NCBI GenBank assembly: GCA_020073705.1
Contig: JAIQES010000013.1
Location: 1 to 64,000, forward strand
Reading direction: 5' to 3'
DNA: 64,000 bases
DNA from: Terriglobia bacterium
GTDB taxonomy: Bacteria; Acidobacteriota; Terriglobia; Acidiferrales; UBA7541
In this document: positions 27,025 to 36,866 of the stretch, in pieces
How the letters are laid out: the number at the start of each line of letters is the position of its first letter
How positions within the stretch are numbered: the stretch's first letter is position 1
The notes under the pieces: generated by a model
Told to the model about the DNA's origin: nothing
What the model saw: only the letters and a program-made list of their open reading frames with translations
The model's database searches: none
Translations under genes and position numbers: made by a program

Positions 27025-27233
27025 TTCTGCGCGCTCCAGGGCCGCCGCGCGCTGCAAGAGCCGCGGCGCCCGGGTGGGCGCACGTATGTTCAGGGACAAA
27101 TCTGCAAGGATCTCAAAGGCGGCTTGCGCGCTGGCAGGGGTTCGAATACGCTCTATTCTTTCTCCTTGTGCGGTGTACAAGGGATGGAAATTGCAGGCGC
27201 GCGCTTCAAGAGATTTTTCCGGAGCAAACATTG

Positions 27234-27887
27234 GTGGCCGAAAGAGCGATCTGTCCCATCTGCAACAAGCGGCGAGCCGAACGATTTTGCCCGGCCAAGG
27301 GCGAGAAAATCTGCGCGGTCGATTGCGGCACCGAGCGCGAAGTGACGATCGACTGCCCGAGCGATTGCGCCTACCTGCTGGCGGCGCATCGCTGGGAGGA
27401 ATCTCACCCGAAACCGGTCCCGGAAAGCGAGCTGCCGTTTCCGGACATATCGTTCCCCGCCGACCTGATTCATACACGGCAAGCGGCGCTGTCGGGCCTC
27501 GGATATACGGTACTGACGTATGCGCTGGAGCAGCGCTCGCTCGCCGACGCGGACGTCTTTGCAGCCGTCCAAGCGATGGCGGAAACGTACCGTACGCTCA
27601 TCTCGGGGATCTACTACGAAAAGCCGCCGCAAGGCGCTGTTGCGGCAGGACTCTACGTGGCCATAGCCAAGTTCATCGAGGATGAAAAGAAGCGCGAAGT
27701 GGAACGCCCGGAGTTTTCCGCCCTGAAGAATTCGGAAATCTTTCACCTGCTGGTATTTTTTTTGAGGTTCGGGCGGATGCGATCCAACGGGCGCCCGCGC
27801 ACGCGCGCGTTCATTGAATTTTTGCGCGCGCAATTTCCCCGCGAGACGGGTCTCGCAAAGGAAGAGCCGCGCATCATCATGCCGTAG
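27234..27887 (+). CDS. Cysteine-rich N-terminal zinc-ribbon protein, function unknown
   Basis: The N-terminal 50 residues contain seven cysteines (CPIC, then FC, IC, DC, DC, DC), probably a zinc-ribbon pair. An all-helical body with no catalytic motif follows and ends in a basic tail. Start choice is between GTG at 27234 and TTG at 27231; a GGAG at 27221-27224 serves both. The frame is open further upstream but that sequence looks non-coding. The protein (about 217 aa) recalls acidobacterial hypothetical proteins. It is flanked by short empty gaps and has no informative neighbour. Confidence 0.65.
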   Translation: MAERAICPICNKRRAERFCPAKGEKICAVDCGTEREVTIDCPSDCAYLLAAHRWEESHPKPVPESELPFPDISFPADLIHTRQAALSGLGYTVLTYALEQRSLADADVFAAVQAMAETYRTLISGIYYEKPPQGAVAAGLYVAIAKFIEDEKKREVERPEFSALKNSEIFHLLVFFLRFGRMRSNGRPRTRAFIEFLRAQFPRETGLAKEEPRIIMP

Positions 27888-27992
27888 GAACGATGGCTGC
27901 CCTCCCGACAGGGCCGGGACAGTTTCCAGGCGGCGCACTATTTCTTCCAAGTATTCGTGCGCGTATCGCGAGCAGCAGTACGGACAGGCGAA

Positions 27993-28208
27993 TTAACAGC
28001 CGAGATGCGGATTCACCGTCCAGAAGAACGGCGCGCGGCCGGAATCGCAGTGGTTCAGGATTGAGCGCGCGGGGAGGAGGTGGCGAGGCGGCAATGCCGA
28101 CGCGTTCGGGCCGAGACCCTGGTGGTAGCAGGGCATGTGGCCCGCTGTCCCGGTGATCCGGGACGTCGGGGAATAAGGTGGGAGTGGGATCGTGGTTGCA
28201 GTCGCCAT
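27993..28208 (-). CDS. Candidate small protein gene with its own promoter
   Basis: The frame encodes 71 residues rich in Pro, His and Cys (MATATTIPLPPYSP at the start, PFFWTVNPHLGC at the end). Support comes from context: a -35/-10 pair with a 17-nt spacer at 28234-28262, a short leader, and GAGG six nt before the ATG. GC at third codon positions is about three quarters by my count, as expected of a real gene here. Against it, a second frame of the same stretch is also open, and I recognise no family. Confidence 0.4.
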   Translation of the reverse strand: MATATTIPLPPYSPTSRITGTAGHMPCYHQGLGPNASALPPRHLLPARSILNHCDSGRAPFFWTVNPHLGC

Positions 28209-28233
28209 CATCCGCCTCGCGAAGCACGGGGGA

Positions 28234-28262
28234 AGTATTTCGCTTTTTGTTCGCCATGTCAA
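28234..28262 (-). promoter_or_regulatory. Putative promoter overlapped by GAAC repeats (possible SOS-type operator)
   Basis: On the - strand TTGACA (28262-28257) and AATACT (28239-28234) are separated by exactly 17 nt. The spacer contains GCGAACAAAAAGCGAA, a direct GCGAA repeat, and a GAACATAGTTC palindrome lies just upstream. GAAC direct repeats are how LexA sites look in some lineages. LexA control is inference only. Confidence 0.45.
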
Positions 28263-28420
28263 GAACTATGTTCGCTTTTTATTCTCTCTAGGTTAGCCCC
28301 CCTGGCGCTGTTCACGGACAGCACAAACCGTGCAGGTGACGTTTGGGACCCGCAGGCGCAGACGATTGAGCAAGGGCGGCGGATCGCGGGCTATACTCAG
28401 AGCAGATACGGGAGCATGAA

Positions 28421-29047
28421 TTGGCAAGGATCGGCATTCTCATCATTGATGACGACGAAGCGAGCCAGTCGGCGTTGCGTCAGGTGCTGGACTCAGAAGG
28501 GTGGTACGTTCGGATTGTTCCGCTCATCAGCGAGGCGCTTGCCGAATTGTCGAGCGGAGAATGGTCCCTGGTGATCGTCAATATTGCAATGACGGACTTG
28601 GCGGGCCCGGTATACCTGACACTCAAGGAATTGGCGTTGGCGCCAGCGGTCGAAGAGGGCAAAGTCCGGGCACGGGTCCTATTCCTGGTCCCGGAGCTGG
28701 CGCTCTCCGAAGCGCAGCCGGTCCTCGAGAAGGAACGCCTGCCGTACGTGCTCAAACCATTTCAATTCAATGATTTTCTGGAAAAGGTAAGCGATCTGTT
28801 GATGGAAACGACAGCGTTGACCACTCCGATTCGCCGCGTGCGCCATGATGCCAGCGCAGCCGAGCGGAGGCGCAACGAAAGCCGCGCGGGCCACGAATCG
28901 GACATCCGCCAAAGCCGCCGCGATACGGGAATGTTTGCGAGACGCGATGAGTACGTGATGACCGAAGAAGAAATCGCGGAGTACGAAAAGACAGAAAAAG
29001 AAGAACAGGAACAAAGGAAAAAGAAAAAACAACCTCAGGACCGGTAG
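28421..29047 (+). CDS. Pseudo-receiver protein with charged C-terminal tail
   Basis: Residues 1-125 follow the receiver fold of response regulators, with the acidic cluster Asp10-Asp12 and the Lys-Pro at the end (YVLKPFQFNDF). The phospho-acceptor position is Asn54 (LVIVNIAMTD) instead of Asp, so phosphorylation is not expected. The C-terminal 80 residues are highly charged and end in a Lys/Glu/Gln run, probably disordered or coiled. The TTG start has GGGAG seven nt upstream. It may act as a binding module that does not switch by phosphorylation. No kinase is adjacent. Confidence 0.75.
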   Translation: MARIGILIIDDDEASQSALRQVLDSEGWYVRIVPLISEALAELSSGEWSLVIVNIAMTDLAGPVYLTLKELALAPAVEEGKVRARVLFLVPELALSEAQPVLEKERLPYVLKPFQFNDFLEKVSDLLMETTALTTPIRRVRHDASAAERRRNESRAGHESDIRQSRRDTGMFARRDEYVMTEEEIAEYEKTEKEEQEQRKKKKQPQDR

Positions 29048-29080
29048 TCCTACCTGCCATTTGGCGTCCCTCAATTTCTA

Positions 29081-29596
29081 TCAGGAAGGAACATCGCTCG
29101 CCGGCGGCTGCCATGGGCGGACGCTGCTCTTGTCCGGCGTGGCGGCGAGCAACTCGGCGATGGTTGCGCCGAGAGCGGGATGATGCAGCCCGGGCGCGAG
29201 CTCAGCCAGCGGCGCCAAAACGAAGCGGCGCCCGGTCATGCGCGGGTGTGGAACTTCAATCTCGGGCGTGCGAACAATGCTCGTGCCGTAGAGAAGGATA
29301 TCCAGATCGATGATGCGGGGGCCGCGTGGGATCAATTTTCTGCTCCCGAGCCTGCGCTCGATTCCCTGCAGCGCATGGAGCAGTTGGCGCGGCAGGAGCA
29401 AGGTTTGTCCCTCCACGACGCAGTTCAAAAACCACGGCTGCGCGCGAAAATCCAGCGGCTCGGTTTCATACAGCGAAGATCGGCGAAGAACGTGCACACC
29501 TGCTTCGGGCAAGGCCGCGATGGCGCGCTCGAGGTTCGCGGCGCGGTCGCCAAGATTCGAACCGAGGGAGAGGTAGATGAGTTTGCCTTCGGGCAT
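29081..29596 (-). CDS. folK: 2-amino-4-hydroxy-6-hydroxymethyldihydropteridine pyrophosphokinase
   Basis: FolK transfers pyrophosphate from ATP to the pterin in folate synthesis. Signatures are IYLSLGSNLGDRAANL at the N-terminus, ETEPLDFRAQPWFLNCVV, and the catalytic loop GPRIIDLDILLYG followed by VPHPRMTGRRFVLAPLAELAP. The 171-residue length is normal. I start at the ATG at 29596 because MPEGKLIYLSLGSN is the usual beginning; a GTG at 29614 is the alternative. No ribosome site is evident. No folP, folB or folE is next to it. Confidence 0.92.
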   Translation of the reverse strand: MPEGKLIYLSLGSNLGDRAANLERAIAALPEAGVHVLRRSSLYETEPLDFRAQPWFLNCVVEGQTLLLPRQLLHALQGIERRLGSRKLIPRGPRIIDLDILLYGTSIVRTPEIEVPHPRMTGRRFVLAPLAELAPGLHHPALGATIAELLAATPDKSSVRPWQPPASDVPS

Positions 29597-29609
29597 ATCT
29601 GAGAATGAA

Positions 29610-29797
29610 ACCACAGATGAACGCGGAGGGACACTGATAAAAGCGGATTAAGATCAAACACAAAGAACATGGAAGGGACAAAGGACAGAGAGACTTCCAG
29701 ACCCAAGCCCAAATTCTTTCAGAATTTCTTGCAAACTGTATAATCTGTTCCGTATCTTCGGGTTTTATCTGAGTTGATCGGTGTCCATCGGTGGCTT
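29610..29797. repeat. Inverted, degenerate copies of a dispersed intergenic repeat
   Basis: About 35 nt at 29610-29645 (core ACCACAGATGAACGCGG, then ACACTGATAAA) reappears inverted at about 29762-29797 (GCCACCGATGGACACCGATC, then CTCAGATAAAA when reverse complemented). The family resemblance is to the ACAGATGAACACAGATAAACACGGAT repeat I remember from many bacterial intergenic regions. The copies fill the folK-ruvB gap. Confidence 0.4.
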
Positions 29798-29801
29798 CAC
29801 T

Positions 29802-30857
29802 TCAAAACAACCCGTGTTGCGAACGGGGCGGCTCGAGGCCGAAGTGTTTGTAGGCAAGAGCGGTGGCGACCCGGCCTCGCTGGGTACGGTCGAGCAGGCC
29901 GAGCTGCATCAGGTAGGGCTCGTAGATTTCCTCGATGGCGTCTTCTTCTTCGCTGATCGAAGCCGCAATCGTGCTGAGTCCGACCGGTCCGCCGGAATAT
30001 TTCTGCAAGATGGTGAGCATGACGTTGCGGTCCACCTCGTCCAGTCCATGTTCATCGACGCCGAGCATTTGCAGCGCCTCGTTTGCGACAGCGAGGGTAA
30101 TGTGGCCCTGCGCGCGCACCTGTGCGAAATCGCGCGCGCGTCGCAGCAACCGATTGGCGACGCGCGGCGTGCCCCGGCTGCGGCGCGCAATCTCGAAGGC
30201 GCCGTCATCATCTACGGCGATGCCCAGGATCGTTGCGGAGCGGCGCACGATTACGACCAGTTCTTCAGGCGTATAGAACTCCAGGCGATGGACGATGCCA
30301 AAGCGCGACCGCAGCGGCGCGGTTACCAAGCCCGCGCGGGTGGTGGCCCCGATCAAAGTGAAGCGGTTCAGTAGGAACGGGTGAATCCGCGCGCCCGCGC
30401 CCTGTCCGATCACCAGATCAATGCGGTAATCCTCCATCGCGGGGTAAAGGACTTCCTCGATCGCGGGAACCAGGCGATGAATTTCGTCGAGAAAAAAAAC
30501 TTCGTGCAGCTCGAGTGACGTCAGGATTGCTGTCAGATCGCCCTTGCGCTCGAGCAGTGGCCCGGAACTGGTCTTGATGACAACGCCCAACTCGCTGGCA
30601 ATGATCTGTGCGAGCGTGGTTTTGCCCAGGCCGGGCGGGCCATACAGCAGTACGTGGTCCAGCGCTTCCCCGCGGCTACGCGCTGCCTGGATGGCGATTT
30701 CGATGTTTTCCTTCACGCGCGACTGTCCAATGTAATCGGCGAGGCGCTTCGGGCGGACGCTTGCGTCGATGCGCGCGTCTTCGTCGAGCGCCGCACCGGT
30801 CACGATGCGTTGTGAAGTTTTCTCCATCCGTGGGTCGCTTCCCGTGCCGGAACTCAC
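29802..30857 (-). CDS. ruvB: Holliday junction branch migration ATPase RuvB
   Basis: RuvB is the hexameric motor of the RuvABC resolvasome. The AAA+ core has Walker [14 protein letters not shown], Walker B FLDEIHRL and sensor-1 IGATTRAG. The winged-helix DNA-binding part is at the C-terminus ([16 protein letters not shown]). A GTG at 30857 gives 351 residues with a GAGG upstream; an ATG ten codons in (30827) is an alternative. It follows ruvA with a 52-nt gap. ruvC is not in the window. Confidence 0.95.
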   Translation of the reverse strand: MSSGTGSDPRMEKTSQRIVTGAALDEDARIDASVRPKRLADYIGQSRVKENIEIAIQAARSRGEALDHVLLYGPPGLGKTTLAQIIASELGVVIKTSSGPLLERKGDLTAILTSLELHEVFFLDEIHRLVPAIEEVLYPAMEDYRIDLVIGQGAGARIHPFLLNRFTLIGATTRAGLVTAPLRSRFGIVHRLEFYTPEELVVIVRRSATILGIAVDDDGAFEIARRSRGTPRVANRLLRRARDFAQVRAQGHITLAVANEALQMLGVDEHGLDEVDRNVMLTILQKYSGGPVGLSTIAASISEEEDAIEEIYEPYLMQLGLLDRTQRGRVATALAYKHFGLEPPRSQHGLF

Positions 30858-30909
30858 CTCTTCACCTCACGAAACCCGTGCAGCGATCCTGAGACCATTC
30901 CATCACAAT

Positions 30910-31551
30910 TCACCGGGCAGCCCTCCCCGCCTGCGGGGCAAGCGCACCCTTCTGCGTTGGTGCGCTCAACTGCTGTAGCGTGGCGCGCAGCAATGCCTCA
31001 AACGTTTCCGGCGTGCCGTCCTTTCCGGCGCGCTCGACAGCTTGCTCGGCGGTGCGCTGCTCGTAACCTAGATTGAGTAGCGCGGAGACAACGTCCGCCG
31101 CAGTGCCGGTGGTTGTAACGGGCTGCCGCGCTTCCTCGGGAGTTCCCATGGCGGTCAGCTTGTCGCGCAACTCGACGACCATGCGCTCGGCGGTCTTGCG
31201 GCCGACACCGGGAATGCGCGTCAGGCGCGCCAGGTCCCCTGAACGAACCGCGGGCACCAGGTCGTCCACGCTCATGCCGGAGAGAATCTTCAGGGCCAGC
31301 ACCGGCCCCACTCCCGAAGCGGAGATCAGCAGTTCGAACAAATGTTTTTCGCGGGAACTGAGGAAGCCGTAAAGGGAGATCGCGTCTTCGCGAACCTGCG
31401 TATGGATCAGCAGTGTGACGTTCGAATGCAGATCGCCCAGCGCGTAAAATGTCGAAACAGGAATGTGTACCAGATAGCCGACGCCCCCAACATCCACGAG
31501 GACTTGGTTGGGGCGTTTGTCAGCGAGCGTGCCGCGAAGCTGAGCAATCAT
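30910..31551 (-). CDS. ruvA: Holliday junction DNA-binding protein RuvA
   Basis: RuvA tetramers hold the four-way junction for RuvB. The OB-fold N-terminus (MIAQLRGTL...VLVDVGGVGYLVHIP) is followed by two helix-hairpin-helix motifs (ASGVGPVLALKILSGM and IPGVGRKTAERMVVELRDK). The C-terminal RuvB-contact domain has ALLNLGYEQRTAEQAV. At 213 residues it is typical, with a slightly longer basic tail. Confidence 0.95.
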   Translation of the reverse strand: MIAQLRGTLADKRPNQVLVDVGGVGYLVHIPVSTFYALGDLHSNVTLLIHTQVREDAISLYGFLSSREKHLFELLISASGVGPVLALKILSGMSVDDLVPAVRSGDLARLTRIPGVGRKTAERMVVELRDKLTAMGTPEEARQPVTTTGTAADVVSALLNLGYEQRTAEQAVERAGKDGTPETFEALLRATLQQLSAPTQKGALAPQAGRAAR

Positions 31552-31721
31552 CTACATGTCCACCCGGCTCGCGATTATGGCGGCGCGCAGGCGGGGTGTC
31601 AACGCGACCGCGTGAACTACTTGATGCGGAGATTGAGCGGCTGGACGACGAGGATCTTGCGGCTCTCGACACGGCTCCATTCGTTGGGGCATGAGCGCGC
31701 CCGCGACGCCGACAGGCGCTC

Positions 31722-32018
31722 CTAGTGTTCGGCGGTAACCGTTGTCTTCCCGATGGGAAGCACGTCCTCGAGCGATGGATGCGGTCGCGGGATGATGTGG
31801 ACAGCGATCAACTCTCCCACGCGCCGAGCAGCAGCGGCTCCGGCGTCGGTGGCGGTTTTCACCGCGGCCACGTCGCCCCGCACCATCGCGGTGACGTAGC
31901 CCGAACCGATCTTTTCCCAGCCGACCAACGTGACCTTGGCCGCCTTGACCATCGTGTCTGAGGCTTCAATCAACGCGACCAGGCCGCGCGTCTCGATCAT
32001 GCCGAGTGCTTCACCCAT
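31722..32018 (-). CDS. Bacterial microcompartment shell protein (BMC-H, EutM/PduA type)
   Basis: The 98-residue protein is a single BMC domain that would form hexameric shell tiles. It opens [52 protein letters not shown] and AVHIIPRPH follow, all hallmark strands. Its only microcompartment-like partner here is the class II aldolase 98 nt upstream; no BMC-T, pentamer, aldehyde dehydrogenase or phosphotransacylase gene is nearby. It may contribute tiles to a compartment encoded elsewhere, or be the remains of one. Confidence 0.92.
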   Translation of the reverse strand: MGEALGMIETRGLVALIEASDTMVKAAKVTLVGWEKIGSGYVTAMVRGDVAAVKTATDAGAAAARRVGELIAVHIIPRPHPSLEDVLPIGKTTVTAEH

Positions 32019-32116
32019 GCCTCATCCCCCGTGGCCAGCCGTAGAGAAATTCCCGGCCAGCGCTGCGTTCTTCAAAACCAACAGTCCCGAAATCTCTTGC
32101 AACCTCTCCCGCAAAC

Positions 32117-32929
32117 TTAGCGATGCGCGCGGTCCTTGCGCACCGCTTCTTCGATCAATGTTTCCAGCTCTTCGCGTGTTACCGAAATGCGTTCTTCCGG
32201 CCCGTTTCCGGCCTTATCGCTCGTAACCAGGCAATCGGGAGTGACCGAAACCGCGGTCGTTGTGCCATAACGGGCGCGCGCCGCGAGCAATTTTTCCACA
32301 TCACGGCCAGAAAGCAAGACCTGTTTGCCAAGCAGTTCAGTCACCAGCGAAACCTGCGCGAAATGCTCGACCGTTTCCATGCGGAAAAATGCGGTGAGCA
32401 AGTCAGCGCCGCAGGTCACGACGCCGTGATTGGCCATGAGGATTGCGTCGTAATTCTGGACGAGCGGCTCGAGAGCGTCGGAAAGTTCTGGCGTGCCGGG
32501 CGTGCCATACTGCGCCACGGGAACGTGGCCGAGCGAGAGCACGATTTCGCTCAGCAACGCCTTATTGAGCGGAAGCCCCGCGGCGGCATGGGCGGTGGCA
32601 ACCGGCGGGTGCGCGTGGCAAACCGCGTTGATGTCGGGCCGCCGGCCGTAAATTAGCAGATGCATTGCCAGTTCCGAGGAAGGCTCACGGCGTCCGGCGA
32701 GTTTTCGGCCCTGGAGATCCGTGATCACCATATCGTTTGGAGACATCAAGCCTTTGCTGATGCCCGTGGGAGAGATAAGGATGCGGCGCGAGTCGAGACG
32801 AACGGAAATGTTGCCGTCGGTCGACGCGACGAAGCCGCGGCTGTGAATCCAGCGGCCAACCGTGCAGATTTCGCGACGGTGCTTGTCCGCCGTCTTTACC
32901 GCACCGTGAGAGATGGATCCCGAAAGCAT
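32117..32929 (-). CDS. Class II aldolase/adducin family protein (L-fuculose-phosphate aldolase-like)
   Basis: A 270-residue zinc-dependent aldolase of the FucA/RhaD/AraD fold. The substrate loop is STDGNISVRL. The catalytic glutamate sits in EPSSELAMH. Metal ligands are HAHPP and the histidine in MANHGV. The last 45 residues are a charged tail beyond the core fold; in other systems such extensions can be encapsulation peptides, so VTREELETLIEEAVRKD is a plausible shell-targeting helix. Downstream lies the BMC-H gene, supporting a joint role in sugar-phosphate cleavage inside a compartment. No ribosome site is evident. Confidence 0.85.
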   Translation of the reverse strand: MLSGSISHGAVKTADKHRREICTVGRWIHSRGFVASTDGNISVRLDSRRILISPTGISKGLMSPNDMVITDLQGRKLAGRREPSSELAMHLLIYGRRPDINAVCHAHPPVATAHAAAGLPLNKALLSEIVLSLGHVPVAQYGTPGTPELSDALEPLVQNYDAILMANHGVVTCGADLLTAFFRMETVEHFAQVSLVTELLGKQVLLSGRDVEKLLAARARYGTTTAVSVTPDCLVTSDKAGNGPEERISVTREELETLIEEAVRKDRAHR

Positions 32930-33029
32930 GGGTTAGGGACGGCCGGACGCATCCGCCCGGAGTCCGCAGCTCCACAACCGAGCGCGATTCTCCGGGAACA
33001 TGCGGGTCCGTTCCGGCATTTTTCTCCTG

Positions 33030-34301
<1,272 letters not shown>

Positions 34302-34489
34302 TGCGAACTCTCCTCGGACACCTGGATGGTCCCTATTGCATCAGACCAAGCGAACCTACGCCTTCGCACCGGCGCCATCTCACAAATTCGGCCGTGAGAG
34401 CGACGATGGCCAGTATACGAACCAACACTACGTGGCGCAAGGAAAGGAAATGGTGGCTGGAGGGCGGTCGAAAGCAGGATCGTGCCGGC

Positions 34490-35515
34490 TCAGTCCCGCG
34501 GCGCGTGGCGTTCGACGAATTCTTCGATCAGAAGGCGCGACAGACGCACAGAGTCATGCCGGACGACGCCGTGCTCCTCGAGTAAATTATCGAGCAGACA
34601 GCGCACGCCGGTACGTTGCAGTTCTCCGATATCCACGCGCACCGGCTCGGCGCCGCGCGAACTGTAGCGGCGCGCCACTTCCAGCGATACGGGCTGATTG
34701 CTGGCGACGACCCAGTCGAACAGCTTGCGCCGTGTGTGCCGGTAAATAGCGCGCACGTGATCGGCAAGAGAATATCCTTCGGTTTCGCCAGGCTGCGTCA
34801 TCAGGTTCGCAATGTAGACTCTTGTGGCAGAGGACGCTGCAATGGCTTCGGCAACACCCGAGACAAGCAGGTTTGGCAGGATGCTCGTGTAAAGTGAGCC
34901 GGGCCCGACCAGAATCAGATTGGCTTGCGCGATCGCTTCGAGCACTTCGGGAAGAGGACGGACATGACGCGGGTACAGACGCAAGCGGCGAATTTTCTTG
35001 CCGCTTTTCACGATGCGCGTTTCGCCAGAGACGATTTTCCCGTCGGACATTACGGCTTCCAGCGAAACATTTTCGATGGTGGCCGGAAAAATCCGTCCAC
35101 GAATCGCAAGCACTTCCCCGCTGACCTTAACGGCTTCGGCAAAATCACCGGTCACGTGGCTCAATGCCGTGAGAAACAGGTTTCCGAAGCTGTGTCCGCG
35201 CAACCCGCGGCCCGCATGGAACCTGTACTGAAACAGCCGACCCAGCAGCGCTTCGTCCTGCGAGAGCGCGACCATGCAGTTGCGGATATCGCCGGGTGGA
35301 AGAACACGGTATTCGCGCCGCAGGCGTCCCGAGCTTCCGCCGTCATCGGTGACCGTGACGATTGCGGCTAGGTCGCTAATCGGATGGCGGTCCGTTTCCT
35401 GACGGCGCCTCGCGACGTAGTGCTTCAGTCCACGCAGCAGCATGGAAAGCCCTGTGCCGCCGCCGATAGCGGCCACACGCAAGCTTGGGGTGCGTTGCTG
35501 CGTGCCGTTCTTCAT
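34490..35515 (-). CDS. YvcK/CofD-family gluconeogenesis factor
   Basis: YvcK-type proteins bind UDP-sugars and help control carbon flux to the cell envelope. The Rossmann-like start is VAAIGGGTGLSMLLRGLK. TVTDDGGSSGRLRREY, PPGDIRNCMVALS, GHSFGNLFLTALSHVTGDF and VGPGSLYTSILPNLLV are all family signatures. I start at the ATG at 35515 (340 aa); the longer frame to 35638 would overlap the TPR gene. whiA and rapZ, often beside yvcK in other phyla, are absent here. Confidence 0.9.
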   Translation of the reverse strand: MKNGTQQRTPSLRVAAIGGGTGLSMLLRGLKHYVARRRQETDRHPISDLAAIVTVTDDGGSSGRLRREYRVLPPGDIRNCMVALSQDEALLGRLFQYRFHAGRGLRGHSFGNLFLTALSHVTGDFAEAVKVSGEVLAIRGRIFPATIENVSLEAVMSDGKIVSGETRIVKSGKKIRRLRLYPRHVRPLPEVLEAIAQANLILVGPGSLYTSILPNLLVSGVAEAIAASSATRVYIANLMTQPGETEGYSLADHVRAIYRHTRRKLFDWVVASNQPVSLEVARRYSSRGAEPVRVDIGELQRTGVRCLLDNLLEEHGVVRHDSVRLSRLLIEEFVERHAPRD

Positions 35516-35558
35516 CGGGATTGCATCGGTGTGTTGCGGAACCAGTCGGCGCGCCGGA

Positions 35559-36194
35559 TTAACCGCCTGATGCTTCGCGCTCGGGATAGAGTAATTCGGT
35601 GAAGCGGGGATCTTCCTGCAAAAATGCAAAATCTTCATCGTTGCGTGCGTGGTAGCGATTCTCCGGACGCAAGTGGATGGCCGTCTTGAGATTTTCCATG
35701 GCGGATTCGGCTTCGCCGGTCAGACAATCGAGTGCCGCCATGGCATAGAAAACGAAGTCGGCCTTCGGAGCCAGCTTGCGTGCGCGAAGTAGATGATCGC
35801 GCGCCTCGTCCCACCGTCCCAGATTCATCATCGCTACGCCGGCCTGGTAGTGCTCCTCCGGGGTGCGCAGCGACGGGGTGGCCTGCTTGGCCATGCGCTG
35901 TTCGGTGATCCGCAAATGGACTTGCGCGCGGTCGGCGAGTTCTTTGCTTGGGCCCACCATCACCTTCTCAAGCAATTCTTTTGCTTTTGCTAGTTTTTGC
36001 TGCTGAAAGTGCTGGACAGCCTGCTCATAAAGTTTTAATTGCTGCTCGAAGTGTGGATCCACCATTTGACGGACAGCTTCGGCGTGCGCCGCGACAGCAT
36101 TAGCAGCCTTATGTTTCAATGACTTAGACTTACGAGAAGGCCCGCTCGATTTCCGTTCGCTGCCCCGCTTTGTCGTTCTTCCAATGCGTGCCAT
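35559..36194 (-). CDS. TPR-repeat protein
   Basis: The 211-residue product begins with a strongly basic, lysine/arginine-rich stretch (about residues 1-35). Tetratricopeptide helices follow (QLKLYEQAVQHFQQQKLAKAKELLEKV, then EEHYQAGVAMMNLGRWDEARDHLLRARKLAPKAD and a third repeat). It probably serves as a protein-binding scaffold. No signal peptide or membrane segment is seen, and the basic tail might contact nucleic acid. The gene is 43 nt upstream of the YvcK-type gene and probably cotranscribed with it. Confidence 0.8.
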   Translation of the reverse strand: MARIGRTTKRGSERKSSGPSRKSKSLKHKAANAVAAHAEAVRQMVDPHFEQQLKLYEQAVQHFQQQKLAKAKELLEKVMVGPSKELADRAQVHLRITEQRMAKQATPSLRTPEEHYQAGVAMMNLGRWDEARDHLLRARKLAPKADFVFYAMAALDCLTGEAESAMENLKTAIHLRPENRYHARNDEDFAFLQEDPRFTELLYPEREASGG

Positions 36195-36293
36195 TTTAAC
36201 CACTCTAGCAGAACTTATCAGACTCGTCAACGCGACCACGATGCGGCTTAACGGAATATCCACCGTAGTGACTGCTTCTTCCTGGCACGCAGA

Positions 36294-36866
36294 CTATTCT
36301 TGTTTGGAGGCCACAGCCCTTGCCGGCGAAGGTGCGAGCGGCTGTGTTGCCGGTGCTGGCTCAGGCGTAAGTTCTTTCTTCACGGAGTCGGAGATTTCAC
36401 TCGCGTGGGCGACCAACTGGCACACTTGCCACAATTGCGTGTCGGTCAGCACATTCTTGAAACTCGGCATCCCGGTCAACCGGACTCCATTTACTGCTTT
36501 CCAATAACTTTCTTCTGGTGGATCGTCGGTCACGCCTCTGCCCCTAAACATCAAGGTCGCGTGTGGATACATATGGTTTGCTATCGCGGGCGGAGGCTGA
36601 TCGGGCAAGCCGTGGCACCCGGCACAGTGTTCCTTATACACCTTCGCGCCAGCGACAAATGTCTCTTCATTCGCGGGAATCGCTGGTGGTGGAACGTTAG
36701 CTTTGTTAATGTGCGCGTTCAGGGATTTGTTCGCCAGCTTTTCTTCAAACGGCATCGGGGGGTCACCCGCAGCCGCCGGCGCCATTCCCGAAGCGAAGTA
36801 GTAATAAACCCCACCCACCAGAAGCAACACACCCACCAAGAACCCAGCCACGAAACCTTTAACCAC
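36294..36866 (-). CDS. Membrane-anchored c-type cytochrome
   Basis: A single-haem cytochrome c held to the membrane by an N-terminal helix (FVAGFLVGVLLLVGGVYYYFA). Haem attaches at Cys81-Ala-Gly-Cys84-His85, and the likely axial methionine is in RLTGMPSFK. The C-terminus is a Pro/Ala-rich linker. The start is GTG at 36866 with GGAGG six nt upstream. It should act as a periplasmic electron shuttle; no oxidase or dehydrogenase genes are adjacent to name a partner. Confidence 0.88.
   Translation of the reverse strand: MVKGFVAGFLVGVLLLVGGVYYYFASGMAPAAAGDPPMPFEEKLANKSLNAHINKANVPPPAIPANEETFVAGAKVYKEHCAGCHGLPDQPPPAIANHMYPHATLMFRGRGVTDDPPEESYWKAVNGVRLTGMPSFKNVLTDTQLWQVCQLVAHASEISDSVKKELTPEPAPATQPLAPSPARAVASKQE

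Larger units (their letters stand above)
27888..28420. other. Long gap holding a small-gene candidate and promoter elements
   Basis: This 533-nt interval has no long gene. Its contents are a promoter-like pair on the - strand near 28250, a 71-codon frame behind it (listed separately), a perfect 7-bp hairpin GTCCCGG/CCGGGAC at 28148-28165, and a TATACT box at 28392-28397 in front of the next gene. The remainder shows nothing I can name. Confidence 0.5.

Noticed and set aside
27877-28257. A 126-codon - strand frame overlapping the small-gene candidate
   Set aside because: Its start lies at the -35 box of the putative promoter and its composition (Pro/Arg runs) looks like GC-rich noise.
29739-29744. 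A perfect TATAAT box on the + strand between folK and ruvB
   Set aside because: It would drive transcription antisense to ruvB, and no -35 of quality lies at the right distance.
31552-31721. Short + strand frames between ruvA and the BMC gene (for example one ending LLDAEIERLDDEDLAALD)
   Set aside because: The start lies within antisense ruvA sequence, with no ribosome site or family.
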